From the NCBI GenBank assembly GCA_040754475.1, contig JBFMCN010000007.1, positions 10,425 to 74,424 of the forward strand: DNA of 64,000 nucleotides, in the 5' to 3' direction. Below the pieces are notes generated by a model that had not been told where the DNA came from, did no database searches, and was given only the letters and a program-made list of their open reading frames with translations. Position numbers and translations under genes: made by a program. The DNA comes from JAJPHY01 sp040754475 (GTDB lineage: Bacteria; Actinomycetota; UBA4738; HRBIN12). Below, in pieces: positions 57,340 to 64,000 of the stretch. Every line of letters begins with the position of its first letter. Within the stretch, counting starts at the first letter, position 1.

Positions 57340-58371
57340 GTGGTCAAGGTGAACGGAGCGGTGCCCGAGACGCCGCTCGGCGTCGTGCACTACGGGCTCG
57401 GGTGGATCGGGATCGCGGTGGCACGTCTGGTCGCCGCCCGCCCCGGGCTTCGTTCCGTCGGCGCGATCGACGTCAGGCAGGAGCTGATGGGCGCAGGGCT
57501 CGGCGTGCTCGCGGGGACCGTGGAGGAGCTGGACGCCGTCCTCGTTACGGATGCGCCGTCGGCTCTTGCCGTCCCGAGTGCGGATGTCGTTGCGCACTGC
57601 ACGGATTCGTCGCTTGAGAGCGTGCTTCCGCAGCTTCTCGAGTGCGTGGATGCCGGCCTGCCTGTCGTGTCGACCTGCGAGGAGCTCGCGTTCCCGTGGC
57701 GAGAGGCTCCCGATCTTGCCGCGCGCCTGGACCGCGCTGCGCGGGACCGAGGCGTGAGCGTGCTCGGAACAGGTGTGAACCCGGGCTTCGCCATGGACTA
57801 CCTGCCGGTTGTGCTCTCCGGAGCGTCGCGATGCGTGGATCGCGTGTCGGTGCATCGGGTGCAGGACGCCGGACGCAGGCGCGTGTCGCTGCAGAGGAAG
57901 GTCGGCGTCGGACTCACCGTCGACGAGTTCGACCGACGCGTTGACGGGGGCGGGCTCGGGCACGTGGGCCTGTCGCAGTCTGCTGAGATGATCGCGGCCG
58001 CGTTCGGCTGGGTTCTGACAGAGGTCCGGGAGACGATCGAGCCCATCGTTGCCGAGCGACCGACCCCGAGCGGGCTCGGCGACATACCGCCGAACCATGT
58101 GACTGGCGTCCACCAGGTAGTCAGCGGCTCAGTCGGGGAGCGTGAGGTCATCTCGCTTGCGCTCGATCTGGCCGTTGGGCTCGAGGAGCCGCGGGACGAG
58201 ATCCGCTTGGCCGGAGACCCGGACATCGCGACGGTCGTTCCCGGCGGGCTCCACGGCGATGTCGCCACTGCCGCCGTGATCGTGAACGCGCTCCCGCTCG
58301 CCGTGGAAGCCCGGCCGGGACTGCGCGTCATGACCGAGATCGCGCCGCCGCGTCCTCGCATGGCCCGCTGA
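57340..58371 (+). CDS. 2,4-diaminopentanoate dehydrogenase-like NAD(P) oxidoreductase
   Basis: A 343-residue protein related to dihydrodipicolinate reductase and to 2,4-diaminopentanoate dehydrogenase (Ord). The N-terminal nucleotide-binding motif is VVHYGLGWIGIAVAR, followed by DVVAHCTDSSLESV and the catalytic region NPGFAMDYLPVVLSG typical of the Ord group. Ord oxidises 2,4-diaminopentanoate in ornithine fermentation. The other ornithine genes are missing, so another amino acid substrate is possible. GTG 57340 has GGGAGG seven bases upstream. The KamA-like gene lies 12 kb away. Confidence 0.78.
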   Translation: MVKVNGAVPETPLGVVHYGLGWIGIAVARLVAARPGLRSVGAIDVRQELMGAGLGVLAGTVEELDAVLVTDAPSALAVPSADVVAHCTDSSLESVLPQLLECVDAGLPVVSTCEELAFPWREAPDLAARLDRAARDRGVSVLGTGVNPGFAMDYLPVVLSGASRCVDRVSVHRVQDAGRRRVSLQRKVGVGLTVDEFDRRVDGGGLGHVGLSQSAEMIAAAFGWVLTEVRETIEPIVAERPTPSGLGDIPPNHVTGVHQVVSGSVGEREVISLALDLAVGLEEPRDEIRLAGDPDIATVVPGGLHGDVATAAVIVNALPLAVEARPGLRVMTEIAPPRPRMAR

Positions 58372-58458
58372 GGGGCATCCGGGCGCAAGACCCTATTCAC
58401 CTTCAGCGTACGAGGGCCTTCTGGTCCCCGGGGTGGTCCTTCGCCCTAGCCGCCGCAT

Positions 58459-58546
58459 CCCGCAATCGTTCCCAAGTCCCCTTGCGGGCCTGAGTCGTGC
58501 CGACTACCTGGAAACGGGTAGTGCGTGCTATGTGCGAGCCTGGCCC
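58459..58546 (+). promoter_or_regulatory. Possible switchable leader of the REC-EAL gene
   Basis: CCCGCAA (58459-58465) pairs with TTGCGGG (58482-58488). The last three bases of that arm also belong to GGGCC (58486-58490), which pairs with GGCCC (58542-58546). The two pairings exclude each other. Between the second pair are GTCG-TGC-CGAC and ACTACC-TGGAAACG-GGTAGT hairpins. This resembles a riboswitch layout, but it does not match the c-di-GMP-I or -II motifs I know. Confidence 0.3.
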
Positions 58547-58592
58547 GTCGCCCGATACGTGAGATGGGTTCACCTCTGCAGGGGAGAGATCG

Positions 58593-59870
58593 ATGGTGAT
58601 CCGGGCGGAGACCGAGGCCACGTCCTGCGCGCCTTCGCTCGCGCCGTCCGACGCACCCTCCGAGCATCCCGTCCCGGAAGGACCGCTGCGGGTCCTCGTG
58701 GCCGACGACCAGGACGAGACGCGCCGGCTCCTCGCCGAGCTTGTGATCGGCGAGGAGTCGCTGGAGCTCGCCGGCGTCGCCCGGGACGCTGATGAGGCGG
58801 TCGAGCTCGCCATGCGGGAACGCCCCGACGTGGCACTTGTCGACATCCGTATGTCGGGTAACGGAGGGTCGAAGACCCTACTCGGGATCCGGCAGTGCTC
58901 GCCCGGCACCCGGGTGGTGGTCCTGTCGCCGAACTCCGACCCTACGTCGGTCCTGCGGATGCTCAGAGCGGGCGCCGAAGGCTACGCACTCATGGGAGCG
59001 CCCGCTGCGGAGATCGTGCGAGCACTTCACGACGCGGCGCTCGGCCGGGGCGCGGTCGTGACGGATGTGGTGCGGCGAATGGTCGACCGGCTGGCCCCCT
59101 TCGAGGGGGATGCGGATCTCTCCGGCCGGTGTGCATCTCGGGTTCTGCGGGTCCTCGAGGGAGAGGGCTTGGAGATGGCGTTCCAGCCGATCGTCGATCT
59201 CGGAGATGGGCGCGTCGTCGGCTTCGAAGCGCTTGCCCGGTTCAGCGACGGTCCGGGGGCAAGCCCGGAGGCCCTGTTCGCGGAGGCGGAGGGGGTGGGC
59301 CTCGGGCTCGAGCTCGAGCTTGCGACCGTGCGTCGGGCGCTCGAACACCTGGGTCGGCTTCCCGAGTCGACCTTCCTGTCGGTCAATGCGTCTCCCCGGA
59401 CGGCCGCCTCGCCTCGCCTCCTGCAGCTGATCGCCGGACGCGCGGATCGTGTCGTCGTGGAGATCACCGAGCACGCTCCCGTGCCCGACTACCCACGGCT
59501 CGGCCGGGCGCTGGCGCGGCTCCGGAGCGAAGGTGCGCGCATCGCGGTGGACGACGCCGGCGCCGGCTTCGCCGGTCTCGACCATGTCCTGCAGCTTGAG
59601 CCCGACTTCGTGAAGTTGGATATCGCGCTGATCCGGGGGATCGATCGGGACGAGACCCGCCGCGCGGTGACGTCGACGCTGCTGACGTTCGCGGAGGCGG
59701 TCGGCTCGACGGCGGTGGCCGAAGGGATAGAGCGGGGCCCGGAGCTGCAGGCTCTACGGAAGCTCGGGGTCTCTCTAGGACAGGGGTTTCACTTCGCGCG
59801 GCCGGTTCCCTTCGAGACGCTCGCGCAGCGGATCAACCACACCAGCGAACGCGACGCGCGACGAGCGTGA
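58593..59870 (+). CDS. Receiver-EAL phosphodiesterase-like protein
   Basis: A 425-residue protein with a receiver domain (LVADDQDETRRL; phosphoacceptor in VALVDIRMSGNGG, but the switch Lys region is ALMGAP, i.e. the usual Lys is lacking) and an EAL domain: FEALARF, VEITEHAP, DDAGAGFAGL in place of DDFGTGYSSL, and LGQGFHFARP. The metal ligands E, N and D seem present, so some cyclic-di-GMP phosphodiesterase activity is possible; the altered loop 6 weakens this. It converges with the WAVG-repeat gene by a 38-base overlap. Confidence 0.88.
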   Translation: MVIRAETEATSCAPSLAPSDAPSEHPVPEGPLRVLVADDQDETRRLLAELVIGEESLELAGVARDADEAVELAMRERPDVALVDIRMSGNGGSKTLLGIRQCSPGTRVVVLSPNSDPTSVLRMLRAGAEGYALMGAPAAEIVRALHDAALGRGAVVTDVVRRMVDRLAPFEGDADLSGRCASRVLRVLEGEGLEMAFQPIVDLGDGRVVGFEALARFSDGPGASPEALFAEAEGVGLGLELELATVRRALEHLGRLPESTFLSVNASPRTAASPRLLQLIAGRADRVVVEITEHAPVPDYPRLGRALARLRSEGARIAVDDAGAGFAGLDHVLQLEPDFVKLDIALIRGIDRDETRRAVTSTLLTFAEAVGSTAVAEGIERGPELQALRKLGVSLGQGFHFARPVPFETLAQRINHTSERDARRA

Positions 59871-60987
59871 CTCGCCCCTTCGGCGTGTCGCTGTAGCCCG
59901 CCATCCACACTGCTCCGCTCGGCAGGGCCGCGACAGAGGTGAAGACATCCGAGCCCTGGACACCTCGTCCCGCGACGAGCGTCCAGCGTCGGCCGCCGAA
60001 ACGCTCGGCAAGGGCGCGCGTTCCACCCCCGGCGGGGCGGGAGCCGACCGCCCAGACGTCGTCCGGTGAGGCTCCTGCGACCCCTAGGAGGCTGCCGTTG
60101 CCGCGAATCGTGGCGGACTCCGTCCAGCTCGAGCCGTCCCACGACCAGATCGAGGAGCCGACGGCCCAGATCTCGTCGGGAGCTATGACGGCAACCGCTG
60201 AGAGGGCTCCCGTCGCCTCGATGGCCACGGGCGCCCATGTGTCACCGTCGAAGCGCATGACGAGGGGCCGACGTTGGCGGTATCCGACGGCCCAGACGTC
60301 GTTCGAAGAAGCAGCGCCCACTGAAGCCAGAAGGCTCCGGCCGCCGCCGGCGGGGACGGTGGTCTCGGTCCAAGACAGTCCGTCCCAGTGGAGTGCGAAG
60401 GCCCTTTCGAGGCCCAAGGTCTTGTCGCCGGCCGAGCCGACGGCCCAGGCGTCGTCTCGCGAGACCGCGACCACGCCGCTCAGCGAGGCACCGGCCGTCA
60501 CGTACGGCACCGTCGAGGCGGACCACGACGCACCGTCCCAGTGGAGGATGAGCGGCTGGTCGTCGCCGCCGCTCGAGGTGGATCCGACCGCCCACGCGTC
60601 GTCCGCAGACATGGCATCGACCGCACGCAGCACGTTCGCGACGGTCCCCACGTTCGCGCTCGCCACCACCTCCCAGCGCTCCCCGTCCCATCGCTCCACC
60701 AGAGTCGCGACAGGTGCCTCCGCCGGGCCGCGGGCTCCAACGGCCCAGACCTCGTTCCTCGACAACGCGGAAACGCCGAGGAGCTGGTTGCCTCCCAGGT
60801 CGGGGTCGGCGCTCGACGCCGTCTCCCACATCGGCATGCACGTGGGTGCTGCGGGCTTCGGCGTTCCGGTTGCCGCAGGTTGGCCGTCCCCACCCGAGAA
60901 GGCGGCGTCGAGGGAGAAGCCGACTATCGCGGCAGCCACCGCCGCGATCGCGCCGTTGCGCAAGGCGCGCCGCAGATCATCGTCCAC
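59833..60987 (-). CDS. Exported WAVG-repeat beta-propeller-like protein
   Basis: A 384-residue protein with a membrane anchor (AIAAVAAAIVGFSLDAAFSG) and six to seven tandem units of about 45 residues, each with S-x-D-D-V-W-A-V-G and a W-D-G-x-x-W pattern (for example NEVWAVGARG, DDAWAVGSAG). These repeats predict a beta propeller on the outside of the cell. Such proteins occur in actinobacteria and acidobacteria; the ligand is unknown. GTG 60987 is chosen, with a longer option at GTG 61050. Confidence 0.8.
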   Translation of the reverse strand: MDDDLRRALRNGAIAAVAAAIVGFSLDAAFSGGDGQPAATGTPKPAAPTCMPMWETASSADPDLGGNQLLGVSALSRNEVWAVGARGPAEAPVATLVERWDGERWEVVASANVGTVANVLRAVDAMSADDAWAVGSTSSGGDDQPLILHWDGASWSASTVPYVTAGASLSGVVAVSRDDAWAVGSAGDKTLGLERAFALHWDGLSWTETTVPAGGGRSLLASVGAASSNDVWAVGYRQRRPLVMRFDGDTWAPVAIEATGALSAVAVIAPDEIWAVGSSIWSWDGSSWTESATIRGNGSLLGVAGASPDDVWAVGSRPAGGGTRALAERFGGRRWTLVAGRGVQGSDVFTSVAALPSGAVWMAGYSDTPKGRVTLVARRVRWCG

Positions 60988-61080
60988 GATGCTTCGAACG
61001 CTACTCCCCGCGAAGCGCCCCGCGTGTACGCGACGGCTTGTTCTTGGCACCAGGACGGGCCTGGGCGGGCCGTTCGACCT

Positions 61081-61914
61081 CTACGTCGCGAGGTCGCGCC
61101 GCTCGAAACCAAGCAGGGCGAGCGCGAACGCCACCGCCGCGATGGCGAGGAGCACCAGCGCGTGTATCGGATCCAAGCCGTTCGTGATCGGCTCGCTGTC
61201 GGCGTAGTAGTGGAACAGCGAGAGGTTCTGCAGCCATGCGAGCGACTCGACGGCCGGGACGAGGATGTCGACGAGGTACGAGATGCCGGCGATCGCGCTC
61301 GTGACGCCGATCGCCAATCCGCGGCGTCCGGTGGCGCAGCCGACCGCAAACGCGATCGCGCCGAAGGCGACTGCAAGAAGGAAGGTGCTCACGACTGCCG
61401 CGCCGAGGTTGACGAAGTTGGGTATGAGATCGAAGGGTGGCCCAACGACGACGATCGAGAGCCAGAGCACGAGCGCGAGGCCGAGCGCCCCTGCCGCCAT
61501 CGCGAAGAACTTGCCGATCGCCACGCGCCGCCGCGAGACGGGCGTGGCGAGCAGTACGTCCAGAGTCTGCCGCTCCTCCTCGCCGGCGATGGCGCGGGCG
61601 CCGGCGCCAATCGCGAAGATCGTCAGCAGGAGCGGCGCGAAGAAGCTGAACATCTCCGTGTGCAGGTATCCGGCCGGCGACGTGTAGTCGCCGCTCGCCG
61701 ACAGGAAGGAGTTCTGCATCCATTCGGGCATGCTCTCGATGAAGCGGTCCATCGTCTCGGCGTTGGCGCGAATGCTCGGGTAGAACGACGCGTACATCGC
61801 CGCCGTCGCGAGCAGGCCGATCGCCCACCACACAAGGGCGCGCCGCTGGTCGCGGAGCGTCTTTGCGAGCACGCTGCCGAGCATCCTGCGCCGGGCGAGC
61901 ACCTCACTCGCCAT
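61081..61914 (-). CDS. ABC-2 transporter permease
   Basis: A 277-residue ABC-2 type permease with six hydrophobic segments, among them WWAIGLLATAAMYASFY, FFAPLLLTIFAIGAGARAI, VVSTFLLAVAFGAIAFAV and ALVLLAIAAVAFALALL. The EEERQTLDVLLATPVSRRR block is typical of the cytoplasmic loop of bacterial multidrug or lipid exporters. ATG 61914 is preferred, overlapping the ATPase gene by 11 bases; the frame is open to 61968. It forms an exporter with the next gene. Confidence 0.9.
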   Translation of the reverse strand: MASEVLARRRMLGSVLAKTLRDQRRALVWWAIGLLATAAMYASFYPSIRANAETMDRFIESMPEWMQNSFLSASGDYTSPAGYLHTEMFSFFAPLLLTIFAIGAGARAIAGEEERQTLDVLLATPVSRRRVAIGKFFAMAAGALGLALVLWLSIVVVGPPFDLIPNFVNLGAAVVSTFLLAVAFGAIAFAVGCATGRRGLAIGVTSAIAGISYLVDILVPAVESLAWLQNLSLFHYYADSEPITNGLDPIHALVLLAIAAVAFALALLGFERRDLAT

Positions 61915-62806
61915 CGACTTCGTCCTTTCCGTAGAAGGTGAGGAAGATCTCCTCGAGGTTCGGTTCATGGCTCGTGAGGTCGACCACCTCGAACGCCGCC
62001 GCCGCCTTCACAACGGCGTCCATGTACCCGACGACGGTGCATCGCATCTGATCTCCCTCGACCTCGATGTCTCGCACGCCTGGCAGCGATGCGAATGCCT
62101 CTCGCGGGACCGGCCGGGCGAAGTGGATGTCGAGGGTGCGTATCTCCTTCGCTTTCAACTCTCCGATGTCCTCGACGGCGGCCAGGCGCCCCTCCCTGAT
62201 GATCCCCACCCGGTCGCACACGCGCTCGACCTCGGCGATGACGTGGGAGGACAGGAACACGCTCCGCCCGTCCTCGCGGCACTCGAAGACCAGCCGGTAG
62301 AACTCCTGCTGCATGAGAGGGTCGAGACCCTGCGTGGGCTCGTCCAGCACGAGGAGCTCCGGCCGGTGCATGACGGCCTGGAGGAGCCCGACCTTCTGCC
62401 TGTTGCCATGGGACAGGGCGGCAATGCGCACCGAAAGGTCCAGCTCGAAGCGCTCGGCGAGTTGCCCGACGTACGACTCGTCGACGCCGTCGCGCAGGGC
62501 GGCTAGGTACCGAAGGTAGTCCTCGCCCGTGAGGTTCTCGTACAGGGAGAACTCGCCGGGCAGGTAGCCGACCCGCCGGTGGATCTCCTCGGGGTTGCTT
62601 CGTGAGTCGAACCCGAGGACCTCTGCTCGGCCACTCGTCGGCCGGATGAAGTCGAGAAGCGTTCGGATCGTGGTGGTCTTGCCGGCGCCGTTCGGGCCCA
62701 GGTATCCGAAGACCTCGCCCTGTCTTACCGAGAAGTCGAGCCCGATCACGCCACGCCGCTTCCCGTAGGACTTCGTCAGCTGTTCTGCGAGGATCACGTC
62801 GGTCAC
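61904..62806 (-). CDS. ABC transporter ATP-binding protein
   Basis: A 300-residue ATPase with Walker A GPNGAGKTTTI, signature LSHGNRQKVGLLQA (LSGGQ variant), Walker B LLVLDEPTQGLD, and the H-loop SSHVIAEVE. The C-terminal 80 residues are the extra domain common in exporters of the CcmA/BcrA type. GTG 62806 has AGGGGG six bases upstream. It is the first gene of the two-gene ABC operon. The cargo, possibly an antibiotic or lipid, is unknown. Confidence 0.93.
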   Translation of the reverse strand: MTDVILAEQLTKSYGKRRGVIGLDFSVRQGEVFGYLGPNGAGKTTTIRTLLDFIRPTSGRAEVLGFDSRSNPEEIHRRVGYLPGEFSLYENLTGEDYLRYLAALRDGVDESYVGQLAERFELDLSVRIAALSHGNRQKVGLLQAVMHRPELLVLDEPTQGLDPLMQQEFYRLVFECREDGRSVFLSSHVIAEVERVCDRVGIIREGRLAAVEDIGELKAKEIRTLDIHFARPVPREAFASLPGVRDIEVEGDQMRCTVVGYMDAVVKAAAAFEVVDLTSHEPNLEEIFLTFYGKDEVDGE

Positions 62807-62953
62807 AACGCGCCCCCTTTGGCACCCACGACACTCTCTCACGAGCGGCTGGGGGCGCCCACCACCCATGACGCTTCGCGCGCATGCTCTCCCGCGGACC
62901 CATGGCCTGGTATCGTGCGGTTCCCCAATCGGCGCACGATCAGGGAGGTCTCA

Positions 62954-64000
62954 GTGAGCCCTGACAAGGCGAGACCCCGAAGCTGGCAGGTCACTGAAGG
63001 TCCGGAGCGGGCGCCGGCGCGCGCGATGCTTCGGGCCGTCGGATTCTCGGAGGACGATTTCGGCAAGCCTCAGGTCGGTGTGGCCTCGTCGTGGAACGAG
63101 GTCACGCCATGCAACTACCATCTCGACAGGCTCGCGGCGCTGGCCAAGGAGGGCGTCCGGCAGGGCGGCGCGGTTCCCCTCGAGTTCACGACCATCGCCG
63201 TCTCCGACGGCATCGCCATGGGCCACGAGGGGATGAAGGCGTCTCTCGTATCCCGCGAAGTGATTGCCGACTCCGTTGAGCTTGTCATGCACGCCGAGCG
63301 GATGGACGGGCTCGTCGGCATCGCGGGCTGCGACAAGAGCGAGCCGGGGATGCTGATGGCGATGGCGAGGCTGAACCTGCCGTCGGTCTACCTGTACGGC
63401 GGCACGATCCTGCCCGGCACGTACGGGGGTCGGGATGTCACCATCCAGGACGTCTTCGAGGCGGTGGGAACGCACGCGAGCGGCGCGATGAGTGATGAGG
63501 AGCTTCTCGCCGTCGAGCGGGCTGCCTGTCCAACCACAGGCTCGTGCGCCGGCATGTACACGGCGAACACGATGGCGGCCGCTGCAGAGGCGCTCGGGAT
63601 GTCGCTGCCCGGCGCCGCCTCGCCGCCGGCGGTCGACTACCGGCGAGAGGTCTTCGCGCGCGAGTCGGGCGTGGCCGTCACCCAGTTGCTGAGGCAGGGG
63701 ATCCGCCCGCGCGACGTGATGACGAAGGCCGCGTTCGAGAACGCGATCGCGGTCGTGATGGCGCTCGCCGGCTCGACGAACGCGGTGCTCCATTCCATGG
63801 CGATCGCGCATGAAGCTGGCGTGGGCCTCGAGCTCGACGACTTCGACAGGATCTCGCGCGCGGTGCCCCACCTTGTGGACGTCCGTCCTGCGGGTCGGTT
63901 CGTGATGTCGGACCTCGATCGCGTCGGCGGCGTGCCGGTCGTGATGAAGGAGCTGCTCGACGCCGGGCTGCTGCACGGCGAGTGTCTGACGGTGAGCGGC
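62954..64000 (+). CDS. ilvD: Dihydroxy-acid dehydratase (partial, 3' end outside)
   Basis: IlvD dehydrates 2,3-dihydroxy-isovalerate and the methylvalerate homologue in branched-chain amino acid synthesis; it is a [2Fe-2S] or [4Fe-4S] enzyme. The first 349 residues are visible. Signatures: SSWNEVTPCNYHLDRLA with a cluster cysteine, GIAGCDKSEPGMLMA with the second cysteine and the carbamylated Lys, and CPTTGSCAGMYTANTM with the third. GTG 62954 is preceded by GGGAGG at five bases. The frame is open to the window end, leaving about 200 residues outside. Confidence 0.95.
   Translation, partial: MSPDKARPRSWQVTEGPERAPARAMLRAVGFSEDDFGKPQVGVASSWNEVTPCNYHLDRLAALAKEGVRQGGAVPLEFTTIAVSDGIAMGHEGMKASLVSREVIADSVELVMHAERMDGLVGIAGCDKSEPGMLMAMARLNLPSVYLYGGTILPGTYGGRDVTIQDVFEAVGTHASGAMSDEELLAVERAACPTTGSCAGMYTANTMAAAAEALGMSLPGAASPPAVDYRREVFARESGVAVTQLLRQGIRPRDVMTKAAFENAIAVVMALAGSTNAVLHSMAIAHEAGVGLELDDFDRISRAVPHLVDVRPAGRFVMSDLDRVGGVPVVMKELLDAGLLHGECLTVSG

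Noticed and set aside
58480..58546. c-di-GMP-I (GEMM) riboswitch in front of the REC-EAL gene
   Set aside because: The conserved GCAAACC and GACGCAAAGCC segments are absent, so only a generic structured leader is claimed.
1..64000. Prophage, insertion sequence, toxin-antitoxin or CRISPR element
   Set aside because: No integrase, transposase, terminal repeats, regularly spaced repeats or phage genes were seen in any region.

Overview
The window is GC-rich, gene-dense chromosomal DNA that looks like an uncultivated or deep-branching actinobacterium (Actinomycetota). The evidence is the gene set and order: folP-folB-folK-(Rossmann/DUF2520)-panC-coaX-lysS-clpC, then carD-(PIN/TRAM)-ispD-ispF-rlmB, plus actinobacterial markers (CarD, a DUF3263 protein, a LytR_C protein). 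Frequent GTG/TTG starts and 4-base ATGA/GTGA overlaps fit. Some features are unusual for textbook actinobacteria: an archaeal-type fructose-bisphosphate aldolase/phosphatase, a TreT-type trehalose synthase, a KamA-like aminomutase, and a CIRCE-controlled groEL with groES elsewhere. The lineage below phylum cannot be fixed from this sequence. I see no prophage, insertion sequence, CRISPR array or rRNA.

Layout. 1-7156: end of an SH3b protein, yidD, then a folate/pantothenate/CoA run ending in lysS, with an alpha/beta hydrolase inside the folate genes. 7110-14624: an orphan receiver protein, clpC with a hairpin leader, carD, a membrane PIN/TRAM protein, the MEP genes ispD and ispF, rlmB and tRNA-Thr(TGT). 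14662-19313: an exported protein, a helical small protein without a clear stop, a GAF/PAS histidine kinase, DUF3263 and LytR_C proteins. 19249-23621: a trehalose/compatible-solute block (otsB facing otsA-treT-HAD phosphatase). 23684-27673: an Rrf2 Fe-S regulator, two HEAT-repeat proteins and a tiny zinc-ribbon gene.

27790-36967: CIRCE-groEL, a LarE-NIL pair, an NlpC/P60 hydrolase, the archaeal-type FBPase, a YHS protein, UPF0047, an orphan groES, a PrmC-like methyltransferase and a TlpA-like lipoprotein. 36995-38655: divergent moaA and mog/moaB. 38684-43892: a methyltransferase and three exported phosphate- or sulfate-ester hydrolases. 43903-50667: the KamA-like enzyme, cold-shock protein, an RGG-tailed protein, transketolase, adenine deaminase and a hemolysin-III protein. 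50676-54956: a DEAD-box helicase behind a structured leader, a PAS-GGDEF-EAL protein and a lipoprotein. 55049-64000: an AlkD-type protein, a polysaccharide deacetylase, an Ord-like dehydrogenase, a REC-EAL protein behind a possible switchable leader, a WAVG-repeat protein, an ABC exporter and the start of ilvD.

Most genes are housekeeping. The items most worth following are RNA-level (leaders of clpC, the DEAD-box gene and the REC-EAL gene; starts that look leaderless) and a few odd gene pairings (LarE-NIL; HEAT proteins behind an Rrf2 gene; TreT together with OtsA/OtsB). No single locus could be shown from sequence alone to be a new system.
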